DNA of 64,000 bases from Xanthobacteraceae bacterium. Lineage in GTDB: Bacteria; Pseudomonadota; Alphaproteobacteria; Rhizobiales; Xanthobacteraceae. A program made the position numbers and the translations under genes. The stretch covers positions 1 through 64,000 of the forward strand of contig JALHLQ010000013.1 of NCBI GenBank assembly GCA_022844485.1, read 5' to 3'. The notes under the pieces were generated by a model that had not been told where the DNA came from, ran no database searches, and saw nothing but the letters and a program-made list of their open reading frames with translations. Below are positions 38,077-50,040 of this stretch, piece by piece (within the stretch, counting starts at the first letter, position 1; every line of letters begins with the position of its first letter).

Positions 38077-38634
38077 ATGCCATTGCGCCATTTCCGGAAC
38101 TCGAAACGATCGAAGAGCGGCATCGTGGGCGCGCTGGCGCTCGCCGGGCTGGGGCTGGCGCCGGTCCCATCCCAGGCTGCCAGCGAAACGCCGGGCTCTG
38201 CCAGCGGGCTGCCGGTGCCTCGCTTCGTCAGCTTGAAATCCGATCGGGTGAATGTTCGCGCCGGCCCGAGCAAGGACCATGACGTGGTCTGGGTTTTCAC
38301 CCGAGCGGGACTGCCGGTCGAGATCACCGCCGAGTTCGAAAACTGGCGGCGCATTCGCGACTGGGAAGGCGCCGAAGGCTGGGTCTATCACACCCTTCTG
38401 ACCGGCCGGCGGACCGCGCTCGTCTCCCCGCAACTACGATCGGCCGGCGACCTGCTCCCGCTCTATCAGGATGCCGACGCGCAAAGCGCGCTGTCCGCCA
38501 AGCTTCAAAGCGGTGTGCTCGGTGCGCTCAAGCGGTGCAGCGGGAATTGGTGCCGCCTGTTCGGCGAAGGGTTTGATGGTTGGATCGAACAGGCGCGGCT
38601 CTGGGGCGTCTATCCGAACGAAAAGCTCGACTGA
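38077..38634 (+). CDS. secreted bacterial SH3-domain protein
   Basis: 185 residues with a signal peptide (about 1-35, ending PSQAA) and two SH3-like segments: SDRVNVRAGPSKDHDVVWVF at about 55-74 and a second from about 120 containing GALKRCSGNWCRLFGEGFDGWI. Such domains bind peptidoglycan or envelope ligands; the exact role is unknown. The ATG at 38077 is preferred, though a GTG at 38062 would add five residues. A cluster of palindromic repeats begins at its stop codon. Confidence 0.85.
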   Translation: MPLRHFRNSKRSKSGIVGALALAGLGLAPVPSQAASETPGSASGLPVPRFVSLKSDRVNVRAGPSKDHDVVWVFTRAGLPVEITAEFENWRRIRDWEGAEGWVYHTLLTGRRTALVSPQLRSAGDLLPLYQDADAQSALSAKLQSGVLGALKRCSGNWCRLFGEGFDGWIEQARLWGVYPNEKLD

Positions 38635-38771
38635 GCATGATCCCGAAAAGTGGGACCCGGTTTTCGGACAGGATCATGCTCGAGCAAAAAACATGATCCC
38701 GAAAAGTGGGAACCGAGCAAAAAACATGCTCCCGAAAAGCGGGAGCCTGTTTTCGGACCGGATCATGCTCC
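38633..38771. repeat. cluster of three REP-like palindromes
   Basis: The first unit is bounded by GAGCATGATC (38633-38642) and GATCATGCTC (38672-38681). A half unit with CATGATCCCGAAAAGTGGGA follows from 38691, and a third full unit runs from 38724 to 38770 with CGAAAAGCGGGAGCC and TTTTCGGACC inside. The same plan (CATGATCC, GAAAA, TTTTCGGA, GATCATG) is widespread between rhizobial genes. It lies between the convergent SH3 and irr genes and may end both transcripts. Confidence 0.75.
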
Positions 38772-38826
38772 AAGAAAACCCGCGCGAGAGCGGTCCGATC
38801 GGAACCGACTGCTCTGCCGAAGCGAA

Positions 38827-39324
38827 CTAGCGGGGCTTGCGCCGCAAGCGCACGACGACATCCACGCGCGCGATTTCGAACCCGGCGGGCGGCACGGGCA
38901 GCCTGTCCACGGCGACTTCCGCCCCCGGAATGTCGAGCAATCCGTTTTCGCCCTCGACGAAGAAATGATGATGCTCGCCGGGATTGGTGTCGAAATAGGT
39001 TTTTGCCGCGTCGACGGCCACGTTGCGCAGCAGTCCGGCATCGGTGAACTGATGCAGGGTGTTGTAGACGGTCGCAAGAGAGACGGGGACTTTTGCCTTG
39101 GTGGCTTCCTCGAACAGCATTTCGGCCGTGACGTGGCGGTCGCCTTTGCCGAACAGGAGCCAGCCCAGCGCCATGCGCTGGCGGGTCGGCCGCAAGCCTG
39201 CGTTCCGCAGCATCATCTTGACGTCGTGCCAAGGGCATCCATTGAAGCCGGCGGGGCTGGCCGGCCGACGCAAAGATGCGAGCTGTCCGCCATTCGTCGG
39301 TCGCGTGATCACAGGCTCGCTCAT
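38827..39324 (-). CDS. irr: iron response regulator Irr (Fur family)
   Basis: Transcription factor that replaces Fur as the global iron regulator in rhizobia and is controlled by haem. Two haem-linked features are present: GCPWH at residues 29-33 (the haem regulatory motif) and HHH at 118-120. The DNA-binding part reads AGLRPTRQRMALGWLLF and LATVYNTLHQFTDAGLL. 165 residues. The ATG at 39324 is chosen; a TTG at 39402 would add 26 residues. It diverges from fabA across 191 bases. Confidence 0.93.
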   Translation of the reverse strand: MSEPVITRPTNGGQLASLRRPASPAGFNGCPWHDVKMMLRNAGLRPTRQRMALGWLLFGKGDRHVTAEMLFEEATKAKVPVSLATVYNTLHQFTDAGLLRNVAVDAAKTYFDTNPGEHHHFFVEGENGLLDIPGAEVAVDRLPVPPAGFEIARVDVVVRLRRKPR

Positions 39325-39515
39325 AGGTCCTGCAAGAGGTTGAGGCGCATCGAGGCAACCGGATGATGCATCGGGGCCACACGATAAATGCAACAAACGC
39401 AACCCTTTCGCAACTGCGGCTTAATCCCCATCTGCCTGCGCGTCACGCCGGCGAGCGGCTTTGCCCCCCCGGTCGCGTGTGTTAGGAAGACGCGGGTCAA
39501 GGAACTTTGGTCACC

Positions 39516-40061
39516 ATGGCGGATGGAATGCTGAATCGACGCGCGAGCTACGACTATGAGGACTTGCTCGCTTGCGGTCGGGGCGAGCTGTTCGGCGACG
39601 GCAATGCGCAGTTGCCGCTTCCTCCCATGCTGATGTTCGACCGCATTTCCGAGATAGCGGAGGAGGGCGGCGAGCATGGAAAGGGGCTGGTGCGGGCGGA
39701 GCTCGAATTGAAGCCCGACCTGTGGTTCTTCCCCTGCCATTTCAAGGGCGATCCGGTCATGCCGGGCTGTCTGGGACTCGATGCCTTGTGGCAGCTCTTG
39801 GGCTTCTTTCTTGGCTGGCTGGGCGGGCCGGGAAAGGGACGCGCGCTCGGGCTTGGCGAGGTGAAGTTCGGCGGCCAGGTGCTGCCGACCATGAAGAAGG
39901 TGGTGTACGGGATCGACATCAAGCGCGTGATGCGCTCGAAGCTCGTGCTCGGCATCGCTGACGGTTGGGTTTCGGCCGATGGCGACGTCATCTATCGTGC
40001 CAACGACCTGAAAGTGGGGCTGTTCAAGCAGGACGCGATGCCTCAACCGAGCGTCGCATGA
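39516..40061 (+). CDS. fabA: 3-hydroxydecanoyl-ACP dehydratase/isomerase
   Basis: Introduces the cis double bond in anaerobic unsaturated fatty-acid synthesis. [20 protein letters not shown] carries the catalytic histidine (75) and aspartate (89). 181 residues from the ATG at 39516; a TTG three codons earlier also reads through. It heads fabA-fabB-fabI, with gaps of 79 and 40 bases, and diverges from irr. Confidence 0.95.
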   Translation: MADGMLNRRASYDYEDLLACGRGELFGDGNAQLPLPPMLMFDRISEIAEEGGEHGKGLVRAELELKPDLWFFPCHFKGDPVMPGCLGLDALWQLLGFFLGWLGGPGKGRALGLGEVKFGGQVLPTMKKVVYGIDIKRVMRSKLVLGIADGWVSADGDVIYRANDLKVGLFKQDAMPQPSVA

Positions 40062-40140
40062 CGCGCGCGCAAGCCGCTCGGGCATAGGAATCATCGCGCT
40101 TGCCGCGCCGCGCGCGGCGCGGATCGCGGAAGAGGCAAGC

Positions 40141-41358
40141 ATGAGACGCGTCGTCGTCACCGGGATGGGGATCGTCTCCTCGATCGGCAACAACACACAA
40201 GAAGTTCTCGCCAGCCTGCGCGAGGCGAAGTCGGGCATCGTGCGGGCCGACAAATATGCCGAGCTTGGCTTCCGCTGCCAGGTGCATGGCGCGCCGACGC
40301 TCGAGCCGGAAGACGCGGTGGACCGTCGGGCCATGCGCTTTCTCGGTGGGGGAGCCGCATGGAATCACGTCGCGATGGAGCAGGCGATCCGCGACGCAGG
40401 CCTTGAGGACGGCGAAGTCTCGCACGAGCGTACCGGGATCATCATGGGGTCTGGCGGCCCCTCGACGCGCGCCATCGTGGAAGCGGCCGACACCGCGCGG
40501 CAGAAGGGCCCAAGGCGCGTCGGCCCGTTTGCCGTGCCGAAGGCGATGTCCTCCACGGCCTCGGCGACGCTTGCGACATGGTTCAAGATCAAGGGCGTGA
40601 ACTATTCGATCGCGTCGGCTTGCGCGACCTCGAACCACTGTATCGGCAACGCGGCGGAGATCATCCAGCTCGGCAAGCAGGACATGATCTTTGCCGGCGG
40701 CTGCGAGGAGCTCGATTGGACCCTATCGGTGCTGTTCGACGCGATGGGCGCGATGTCATCGAAATTCAACGACACGCCGGAGAAGGCCTCGCGCGCCTAT
40801 GACGCCGATCGCGACGGATTTGTCATCGCCGGCGGAGCCGGCGTCCTTGTGCTCGAGGAATACGCGCGGGCGAAGGCGCGCGGCGCCAAGATCTATGCCG
40901 AGGTCGCGGGCTACGGGGCGACGTCCGACGGCTACGACATGGTCGCGCCGTCGGGCGAAGGCGCGGCCCGCTGCATGAAGATGGCGCTTGCCACGGTGAA
41001 AGCGCCGGTGGATTACATCAATCCGCATGCGACCGCGACGCCGATCGGCGATCTCAAGGAGGTCGAAGCCATTCGCGAGGTCTTCGGCCCGAAATGTCCG
41101 CCGATCTCGGCGACCAAGTCGCTGACCGGGCATTCTCTCGGGGCCGCCGGCGTGCAGGAAGCGATCTATTCGCTGCTGATGATGAACAACGGCTTCATCT
41201 GCGAGAGCGCCAACATCGAGACGCTCGATCCGGCCTTCGCCGATGTGCCGATTGTGCGCGAGCGTCAGGATGAGGTGACGCTCGGCTGCGTGCTTTCAAA
41301 CTCGTTCGGCTTTGGCGGCACGAACGCTTCGATCGTTCTAAAGCATCCCGACGCGTGA
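40141..41358 (+). CDS. fabB: 3-oxoacyl-ACP synthase I
   Basis: Condensing enzyme that elongates the unsaturated intermediate made by FabA. The active cysteine 161 is in [14 protein letters not shown]; the two histidines are in [11 protein letters not shown] and [11 protein letters not shown]. The end [14 protein letters not shown] is typical. 405 residues. Pairing with fabA supports FabB rather than FabF. Confidence 0.95.
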   Translation: MRRVVVTGMGIVSSIGNNTQEVLASLREAKSGIVRADKYAELGFRCQVHGAPTLEPEDAVDRRAMRFLGGGAAWNHVAMEQAIRDAGLEDGEVSHERTGIIMGSGGPSTRAIVEAADTARQKGPRRVGPFAVPKAMSSTASATLATWFKIKGVNYSIASACATSNHCIGNAAEIIQLGKQDMIFAGGCEELDWTLSVLFDAMGAMSSKFNDTPEKASRAYDADRDGFVIAGGAGVLVLEEYARAKARGAKIYAEVAGYGATSDGYDMVAPSGEGAARCMKMALATVKAPVDYINPHATATPIGDLKEVEAIREVFGPKCPPISATKSLTGHSLGAAGVQEAIYSLLMMNNGFICESANIETLDPAFADVPIVRERQDEVTLGCVLSNSFGFGGTNASIVLKHPDA

Positions 41359-41398
41359 CGCGCAGCTCGCGCTTGCTCGAAGCAAAGGTGGAGTTCGC

Positions 41399-42247
41399 AT
41401 GCAGGGCTTGATGCAGGGCAAACGCGGGCTGATCATGGGGGTTGCCAACGACCACTCCATCGCCTGGGGCATCGCCAAGACGCTCGCGGCGCAAGGTGCA
41501 TCGCTTGCATTCACCTATCAGGGCGAGGCGCTGGGACGGCGCGTGAAGCCGCTGGCCGACTCGGTCGGCTCGGCGCTCGTGTTCCCCTGCGACGTGGAAA
41601 GCATCCCGACCGTCGATGCGGTCTTTGCCGATCTGTCGAAATCCTGGGACGCGCTCGACTTCCTCGTTCACGCGGTGGCGTTTTCTGACAAGAACGAACT
41701 GAAGGGCCGCTATGCGGACACCTCGCGTGAGAACTTTATCCGCACCATGGTGATTTCCTGCTTCTCCTTCACCGAGGCGGCGCGCCGCGCGTCGGCCATG
41801 ATGCCGGCAGGCGGCGCCATGGTGACCCTCACCTATGCCGGCTCGACGCGCGTGATGCCGAACTACAACGTCATGGGCGTAGCGAAAGCGGGACTGGAGG
41901 CCTCCGTTCGCTATCTCGCCAACGACTATGGTCCGCGCGGCATTCGCGTCAATGCGATTTCGGCAGGCCCGGTTCGCACGCTGGCGGGGGCCGGCATTGC
42001 CGACGCGCGGCTGATGTTCAATTTTCAGAAGCGCCATTCGCCGTTGCGTCGAACGGTGAGCATCGAGGAAGTCGGCGGCGCGGCGCTGTATCTCTTGTCG
42101 GATCTGTCCACCGGCGTCACCGGGGACATTCACTATGTTGACAGCGGCTACAACATCATCTCCATGCCGCATCCCGCCGCTCTGCAGACGGTTGACGACG
42201 CCGAAACCGCGGCCGAGGCGCGTGCGGCGAAGGATGCGGCGCAGTGA
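41399..42247 (+). CDS. fabI: enoyl-ACP reductase I
   Basis: NADH-dependent last step of each fatty-acid elongation round, the triclosan target. MGVANDHSIAWGIAKTLA binds the cofactor; the active-site tyrosine and lysine are in PNYNVMGVAKAGLE, and NAISAGPVRTLAGAGI precedes the substrate loop. 282 residues, with an alanine-rich tail. Its TGA overlaps the GTG of a small membrane protein gene. Confidence 0.95.
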   Translation: MQGLMQGKRGLIMGVANDHSIAWGIAKTLAAQGASLAFTYQGEALGRRVKPLADSVGSALVFPCDVESIPTVDAVFADLSKSWDALDFLVHAVAFSDKNELKGRYADTSRENFIRTMVISCFSFTEAARRASAMMPAGGAMVTLTYAGSTRVMPNYNVMGVAKAGLEASVRYLANDYGPRGIRVNAISAGPVRTLAGAGIADARLMFNFQKRHSPLRRTVSIEEVGGAALYLLSDLSTGVTGDIHYVDSGYNIISMPHPAALQTVDDAETAAEARAAKDAAQ

Positions 42248-42477
42248 GCGATGCGGTTCCGCGGCGGCCGCTTGACGATCGGGCTGCGCCCGCCCGCCCG
42301 GCGAAGCCACGAGCCCTCGAGAGGTCGGCGCATGATCCGTTGATCCAGCGGGATTGGCCGCTGGAGGAGATCGTGTCCGCCGCCACGCTCGTTCGGCTGC
42401 AGGTTTTCAAAGTCCTGACCGGCCTTGCCGCGCTCCTTCTTCTTGCCGTCATCTGGATCGTGTGGCGCGCGGGCTGA
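42244..42477 (+). CDS. small single-helix membrane protein, unknown
   Basis: 77 residues starting at a GTG that overlaps the fabI stop by four bases (GTGA), so it is probably coupled to fabI. The first half is charged and arginine-proline-rich; residues about 54-74 form one membrane helix (VFKVLTGLAALLLLAVIWIV). I do not recognise it. Confidence 0.6.
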   Translation: MSDAVPRRPLDDRAAPARPAKPRALERSAHDPLIQRDWPLEEIVSAATLVRLQVFKVLTGLAALLLLAVIWIVWRAG

Positions 42478-42532
42478 AGCGGCGTGCCCTTTGGCCCGAC
42501 ACCGCTTGACTCGAGCGGGCCGCAAAACACAA

Positions 42533-42558
42533 GGAGCGCGCGGGGTCCCGCGCGCTCC
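42533..42558 (-). terminator. intrinsic terminator after pnp
   Basis: GGAGCGCGCGGG (42533-42544) pairs perfectly with CCCGCGCGCTCC (42547-42558). On the minus strand, after the pnp stop, it is followed by TTGTGTTTTG. The stem may also stop the fabI transcript arriving from the other side, though that side has few Ts. Confidence 0.75.
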
Positions 42559-42577
42559 CAGCCGGTTTGGCTATTCT

Positions 42578-44743
<2,166 letters not shown>

Positions 44744-44867
44744 GGTCTCTCTCATCCATTCTGCGGAAGCCGCAAAGCCATGAGCAAGACGGCGAGAGGC
44801 TGATCTCCTGTCGGAAGGCAGCGCCTTGCGATCCTGCCATGGCTTTCGGATCTTCCTTGCGGTTCAT

Positions 44868-44944
44868 CGGGCGAACCTTTCGCCCGGTGTTTCAGCCTGC
44901 AAGCGTCACGCGCTTCGGCTCATGTTTGCGGAAAAAAATTCCGC
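44868..44944 (-). promoter_or_regulatory. two hairpins between rpsO and pnp
   Basis: In the 231-base gap, GCGGAA (44928-44933) pairs with TTCCGC (44939-44944) and CGGGCGAA (44868-44875) with TTCGCCCG (44879-44886). On the minus strand both lie after rpsO and before pnp. In E. coli an RNase III site in this gap controls pnp by autoregulation. A similar role, or partial termination after rpsO, is likely but unproven. Confidence 0.5.
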
Positions 44945-44974
44945 TCGTCTCGCGCGAAGCGGCGCGCCTTAGCG

Positions 44975-45244
44975 TCAGCGGCGGATGCCAAGGCGCTCGA
45001 TCAGCGTCTTGTAGCGACCTTCGTCGGCACGCTTGAGATAATCGAGCAACTGGCGCCGTTGCGACACGAGCTTCAACAGTCCGCGCCGTGAATGGTTGTC
45101 CTTCACGTGCGCCTTGAAATGCTCGGTGAGGTTGGCGATGCGCTCGGAGAGGATCGCCACTTGCACTTCCGGCGAGCCGGTGTCGCCGCTCTTCGTTGCG
45201 TAGGATTGGATCAGTTCGGCCTTTCGGCCGCCAGCAATCGACAT
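44975..45244 (-). CDS. rpsO: 30S ribosomal protein S15
   Basis: Binds 16S rRNA and helps build the small-subunit platform. 89 residues with the family signature [19 protein letters not shown] and [19 protein letters not shown] lies nine bases before the ATG. It begins two bases after the truB stop. Confidence 0.98.
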   Translation of the reverse strand: MSIAGGRKAELIQSYATKSGDTGSPEVQVAILSERIANLTEHFKAHVKDNHSRRGLLKLVSQRRQLLDYLKRADEGRYKTLIERLGIRR

Positions 45245-45246
45245 CG

Positions 45247-46254
45247 TCAAACACCTTCCTTGCGGCGCGCGCATCCCGTGATGCCGGCCAGGTTGAACAC
45301 GCGCTTGGGGACGATCTCTCCGCGGTCGATCTCGGCGAGGGCGATCAGGTCACCTGACGCCGTCACATAGACCGTTCCGCGGAAGCTTGGAGCGTCCCGT
45401 CCGCGCAGCAAGACGGCCTGCCCTCTTTGCAGGCGGGCCGCATCTGCCCGGCTGACGGCCAGCGCCGGGATGTCGTCCAGCGCGGTCTCGACGGGCAGTA
45501 GCGCGTCGGCGAGGTTTCCCCCGCCAGCGGCGGCTCTATGCCACAAAGCCCGCAAGTCTTCCAGGGGAATCATGTCCTTTTCGGTAAACGGGCCGACCGC
45601 CGTCCGCCGGAGCGCCACCACGTGACCGAGCGCCGCGAGCGCGCGCCCGAGGTCTCGTGCAATGGCTCGGACATAGGTGCCCTTGCCGCATTCGGCTTCG
45701 AATTCGGCATGGTCCGCATCCGGCATCCCGACGAGCGCAAGCCGCCGGATTTCGACCGGACGGGCGGCCATATCGATGTGTTCGCCGCCGCGGGCGAGGT
45801 CGTAGGCGCGCTCGCCTTCGATCTTGAGGGCGGAGTAGCGGGGCGGCACCTGGGAGACCGCGCCGGTGAAGCGCGGAAGGAGGGCGCGGATGGCGGCCGC
45901 GTCAGGGCGTTTGTCGGAGGCCGCGACAACCTCTCCTTCGGCATCGTCGGTGTCGCGCTCTTCGCCGAACCGGACCGTGAAACGATAGGATTTTAGCCCG
46001 TCCATGACGAAGGGGACGGTCTTGGTCGCCTCGCCAAGCGCAATCGGCAGACAGCCGGACGCCAGCGGATCCAGCGTGCCGGCATGTCCGGCGCGCTTTG
46101 CGGCAAACAGGCGCTTCACGGCTGCAACCGCTTGTGTGGAGGTGATGCCGATCGGCTTGTCGAGAACGAGCCAGCCATGCACGTCGCGCTTCTCTCGCTT
46201 GTCCGTCTCGGGCGCAGGGTCGGGGAGGGCGGGCGACACGAGCTTGGCAATCAC
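45247..46254 (-). CDS. truB: tRNA pseudouridine-55 synthase
   Basis: Makes pseudouridine 55 in the T-loop of tRNAs. [19 protein letters not shown] (about 56-74) contains the catalytic aspartate; [11 protein letters not shown] precedes it and [16 protein letters not shown] and VSCSKGTY-like [15 protein letters not shown] follow. 335 residues. GTG start at 46254 overlapping the rbfA stop by four bases. Confidence 0.96.
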   Translation of the reverse strand: MIAKLVSPALPDPAPETDKREKRDVHGWLVLDKPIGITSTQAVAAVKRLFAAKRAGHAGTLDPLASGCLPIALGEATKTVPFVMDGLKSYRFTVRFGEERDTDDAEGEVVAASDKRPDAAAIRALLPRFTGAVSQVPPRYSALKIEGERAYDLARGGEHIDMAARPVEIRRLALVGMPDADHAEFEAECGKGTYVRAIARDLGRALAALGHVVALRRTAVGPFTEKDMIPLEDLRALWHRAAAGGGNLADALLPVETALDDIPALAVSRADAARLQRGQAVLLRGRDAPSFRGTVYVTASGDLIALAEIDRGEIVPKRVFNLAGITGCARRKEGV

Positions 46255-46670
46255 GACTCATCGCCTTTGTCCGGATCGAGATCGCGCTTGACCTCAGGCG
46301 TGCTGAGGATGCGGTCGATCCGCTCGGCCTCCGCGAACCGCTCGTCGATGCGAAAGCGGATGTCCGGCACGAATTTCAGGTTCACCCGATGCGCAATCTC
46401 GCCCCGGAGGAAGCGCTTGTTGCGCTCGAGCGCAGCGACGACATCCGCCGCATCACGACCGCCAAGCGGCATGACATAGATGGTGGCAAGCTTGAGATCG
46501 GGCGAGAGCCGCACCTCGGGCACGGTGATCATGTGCCCCTCGATCACCGCATCATGCACCTCGCCGCGCGCGAACATCTCGGCCAAGGCATGGCGGATGA
46601 GTTCGCCGACCCGCAGCTGGCGTTGCGAAGGTCCGGCGGATGGCCCGCGTTGATGATGATGTCGGGACAT
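46251..46670 (-). CDS. rbfA: ribosome-binding factor A
   Basis: KH-fold assembly factor for the 30S subunit, needed in 16S 5' end maturation. [18 protein letters not shown] starts the protein; [17 protein letters not shown] and [14 protein letters not shown] are the family core. 139 residues. It lies 71 bases after infB and overlaps truB. Confidence 0.95.
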   Translation of the reverse strand: MSRHHHQRGPSAGPSQRQLRVGELIRHALAEMFARGEVHDAVIEGHMITVPEVRLSPDLKLATIYVMPLGGRDAADVVAALERNKRFLRGEIAHRVNLKFVPDIRFRIDERFAEAERIDRILSTPEVKRDLDPDKGDES

Positions 46671-46741
46671 GGATCAAGTCCATTGGCGCTGCCGCGCGGC
46701 CTCTGAAAGCAACGCAAAGCCAAGCCTCGGCCGGGCCGCCG

Positions 46742-49336
46742 TTAGAGCGTCCGCTGCACTGTTTCCACGCGATAGCACTCGATCGTGTCGCCGGCGCGCA
46801 TGTCCTGATAGTTCTCGAACGCCATGCCGCATTCCTGACCCGCGAGCACCTCGCGCGCGTCGTCCTTGAACCGCTTGAGCTGCGATAGCTTGCCTTCGTG
46901 GATGACGACGTTGTCGCGTATGAGCCGCACATGAGCTCCGCGCTCGACTACGCCATCGGTGACGCGGCATCCGGCGACCTTGCCGACCTTCGAGACTCCG
47001 AAGATTTCGAGAATGATCGCGTTGCCGAGCGTCGTCTCGCGCACGGATGGCGCAAGCAGGCCCGACATCGCCTTTTTCACATCGTCCACGAGGTCGTAGA
47101 TGATGTTGTAGTAGCGGATCTCGATGCCGGCGCGATCGGCCGCCTCGCGCGCTTCCTTGTGGGCGCGCACGTTGAAGCCGATAACCGCCGCGCCCGAGGC
47201 CTCGGCCAGGGTCACATCGGATTCCGTTATGCCGCCGACACCGGCATGAATCACCCGCGCGCCGACCTCCTCGGTGCCGAGCTTGTCGAGCGCGCCCATG
47301 ATGGCTTCAAGCGACCCCTGCACGTCGCCTTTCACGATGAGCGGGAATTCCTTGCGCCCTGACGCCTTGAGCTGGCTCATCATCTGCTCGAGCGAGCCGC
47401 GCATTCCGGTGGCGCGGGCGGCGATTTTCTCCCGCTTCTGACGGGCGCGATAGGCGGTGACTTCTCGGGCGCGCGCTTCGCTGTCGACGATCGCCAGCCG
47501 GTCGCCAGCTTCCGGCGTTCCGTTGAAGCCGAGCACCTCGACCGGCGCGGAAGGGCCGGCCTGTTCGATGGTCGCGCCCGTATCCGAGACCAGGGCGCGC
47601 ACGCGGCCCCATTCGGCCCCGGCGACGACGATGTCGCCCTGCTTCAGCGTGCCGCGCTGGACGAGAACGGTGGCGACAGGGCCGCGGCCGCGGTCGAGCT
47701 TGGCTTCGATCACGGTGCCCTCGGCCGGACGCTTCGGATTCGCCCTGAGGTCGAGGATCTCCGCCTGCAAGCCAATCGTCTCGAGCAGTTTGTCGAGGTT
47801 GAGTTTCTTTGTCGCCGAGACTTCGATTTCGAGCGTGTCGCCGCCCAGCGACTCGACCTGCACCTCATGCTGCAACAGTTCCGTCCGCACGCGCTCCGGA
47901 CGCGCATCGGGCTTGTCGATCTTGTTGATGGCGACGATCATCGGCACCTTTGCGGCCTTCGCATGGTGGACAGCCTCCACCGTCTGCGGCATCACGCCGT
48001 CATCCGCGGCCACCACGAGGACGACCAGGTCGGTCACGCGCGCACCTCGCGCGCGCATCGCCGTGAAGGCAGCGTGGCCCGGCGTGTCGATGAACGTGAT
48101 TTTCGCACCTGACGGCGCCTGCACCTGATAGGCGCCGATATGCTGCGTGATGCCGCCCGCTTCGCCTCCGGCGACGTTCGTCGTCCTGATCGCATCGAGC
48201 AGCGACGTCTTGCCATGGTCGACATGGCCCATGATGGTGACGACCGCCGGACGCGGCACGAGATCGGCCGGGTCATCGGCAACGTCGAACAATCCTTCTT
48301 CGACGTCGGACTCGGCGACGCGCCGGACCGTATGACCCATCTCCTCGGCAATGAGCTGCGCCGTGTCCGCATCGATTGAATCGGTGATCTTGGCCATATG
48401 CCCCTGCTTCATCAGCAGGCGGATCACATCGACCGCGCGTTCGGCCATGCGGTTCGCGAGTTCCTGGATCGTAATGCTCTCCGGGATCGTGACGTCTCGG
48501 ATCAACTTTTCCTTGGTGTCGTCGACGGCCTGGCCTTTCAGACGCTGGACGCGCCGGCGGAAGGAGGCCACGGAACGCTCACGCTCCTCGTCGGCGGTGA
48601 GCGCGGTCACCAGCGTCAGCCGGCCACGCCGTTTTTCCGGTGTTGTCCGGGTCGGCTTCGGAACGGCAGGAGCGGCGCGTCCGGCGCCGGCCCCGCGGCG
48701 CGCGGGCCTGCGCGTCTCTTCATCTTCGGGTTCGGGCGTGACGGTGCGGGCTGTCAGACCTGTGGTGCCTGCCGCCTTCTTCGCTTCGTCGTCTCCGAAG
48801 CGCTTCTTGGCCTCCTGCTCCGCCTTGCGCTTGGTTTCTTCATCGTGGCGCCGGCGATCTTCTTCGTCGCGCTTGCGCGCTTCAGCGGCCTCGCGCTCGG
48901 TGCGCTCTTTCGCATCGCGATCGGCGCGGCGGCGCGCCTCTTCCTCGGCGTGCTTGCGCTCCTCCGCTTCTCGAACGCGAGCGTCGGCCAAGGCGTGCGC
49001 GCGCAGGCTCCGTTCTTCCTCCGTCAGCGTCCGAAGCACGACGCCAGAGGGTTTCAAAGCCGACGCGGTCTGGGGGGCGGCCGCCTGCGCGGTGGGTGCC
49101 GCGCGCCCCGAAGGCGTCCGCGTCGGAGTGGGCTTCTCGAGCGGGGCTGGGGCCTCGGCCTTGGATTCGGCAGGGCCTCCGCCGCGGCGCTTCACCTTCT
49201 CGACCACCACCGCCTTCGTGCGGCCATGGCTGAAGCTCTGCCGGACCACGCCCTGCTCGACGCCGCGCTTGAGCGACAAGGTCTTGCCTGAGCCAACACT
49301 CAGCTTTTTTTCACCCGGAGTCTTCGTCTCTGTCAT
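46742..49336 (-). CDS. infB: translation initiation factor IF-2
   Basis: GTPase that brings initiator tRNA to the 30S subunit. The first 290 or so residues are a charged, alanine-rich and coiled-coil extension (many RERAAEARKR-like runs), typical of alphaproteobacterial IF-2. The G domain starts [16 protein letters not shown], with DTPGHAAF and NKIDKPDA; domains II to IV follow. 864 residues. Internal starts giving a shorter form are possible, as in E. coli. Confidence 0.98.
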   Translation of the reverse strand: MTETKTPGEKKLSVGSGKTLSLKRGVEQGVVRQSFSHGRTKAVVVEKVKRRGGGPAESKAEAPAPLEKPTPTRTPSGRAAPTAQAAAPQTASALKPSGVVLRTLTEEERSLRAHALADARVREAEERKHAEEEARRRADRDAKERTEREAAEARKRDEEDRRRHDEETKRKAEQEAKKRFGDDEAKKAAGTTGLTARTVTPEPEDEETRRPARRGAGAGRAAPAVPKPTRTTPEKRRGRLTLVTALTADEERERSVASFRRRVQRLKGQAVDDTKEKLIRDVTIPESITIQELANRMAERAVDVIRLLMKQGHMAKITDSIDADTAQLIAEEMGHTVRRVAESDVEEGLFDVADDPADLVPRPAVVTIMGHVDHGKTSLLDAIRTTNVAGGEAGGITQHIGAYQVQAPSGAKITFIDTPGHAAFTAMRARGARVTDLVVLVVAADDGVMPQTVEAVHHAKAAKVPMIVAINKIDKPDARPERVRTELLQHEVQVESLGGDTLEIEVSATKKLNLDKLLETIGLQAEILDLRANPKRPAEGTVIEAKLDRGRGPVATVLVQRGTLKQGDIVVAGAEWGRVRALVSDTGATIEQAGPSAPVEVLGFNGTPEAGDRLAIVDSEARAREVTAYRARQKREKIAARATGMRGSLEQMMSQLKASGRKEFPLIVKGDVQGSLEAIMGALDKLGTEEVGARVIHAGVGGITESDVTLAEASGAAVIGFNVRAHKEAREAADRAGIEIRYYNIIYDLVDDVKKAMSGLLAPSVRETTLGNAIILEIFGVSKVGKVAGCRVTDGVVERGAHVRLIRDNVVIHEGKLSQLKRFKDDAREVLAGQECGMAFENYQDMRAGDTIECYRVETVQRTL

Positions 49337-49338
49337 AC

Positions 49339-50037
49339 TTACCTTTGGTCCGCGCGATCGCGGGTTGGCGTCTTTCGTTCATCCAAACTTGGCCCCGGGC
49401 TATCCAAGAACCGTTCGAGCCGCCGCCAACGGTCGAGAAATCCCTGACTGGCAGACCCCGCGAGCAGGGCTGCATGTACCACATTTGACCGGCCCAATGC
49501 CAAATCCAATTGCTGCGAGGTAAACGAACAAACGATTGGGAGGCGTTCTCCATCGTCGCCGTATCGCCGCCGCACGGTTCCTGCGAGCTTGCGGCGGCCT
49601 TCCAGGCTCGCATCGCTCGCCGTGATGAGACCGGCAAGTTCGCCGCTCTCGATTGTTGCTTCCACCTTGGCGAACCCGATCTTCACTTGGCCGGCCTTGT
49701 TCGCGATCGCAAGAGCATCGAGCGCATGGCGCTGCATGAGTTGCGCCACGCGATCCGGAAGATCAGGGGGCGCTTTCATATCCGCCTTGAGCGCCCGCGC
49801 AAACAGATTGCGCCGGACGGCCTCGCCGATCGAGGACCGATCGGCCGTGACCCACACGCCGCGGCCCGGCAGCTTTCGCTTGAGGTCCGCCACGACCGTT
49901 CCATCCGGTCCGGCGACAAACCGGATCAGCTCCTGCGTCGGTTTGACTTGGCGCGCGACGATGCACAGCCGCTGCAGGGCAGCGCCCGCCTCGCGCACGC
50001 CCTCGTCCGCAGCAGCCTCTTCCGCGCTTGCCAGCAT
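49339..50037 (-). CDS. YlxR-family RNA-binding protein with L7Ae-like domain
   Basis: 232 residues. The YlxR (DUF448) domain occupies about 20-95, with [11 protein letters not shown] and [14 protein letters not shown]; a second part from about 100 ([20 protein letters not shown]) looks like an L7Ae/YlxQ fold. Two genes of Firmicutes operons are thus joined, as usual in alphaproteobacteria. It lies two bases from infB and three from nusA. Thought to bind RNA; exact function unknown. Confidence 0.88.
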   Translation of the reverse strand: MLASAEEAAADEGVREAGAALQRLCIVARQVKPTQELIRFVAGPDGTVVADLKRKLPGRGVWVTADRSSIGEAVRRNLFARALKADMKAPPDLPDRVAQLMQRHALDALAIANKAGQVKIGFAKVEATIESGELAGLITASDASLEGRRKLAGTVRRRYGDDGERLPIVCSFTSQQLDLALGRSNVVHAALLAGSASQGFLDRWRRLERFLDSPGPSLDERKTPTRDRADQR

Positions 50038-50040
50038 TGA

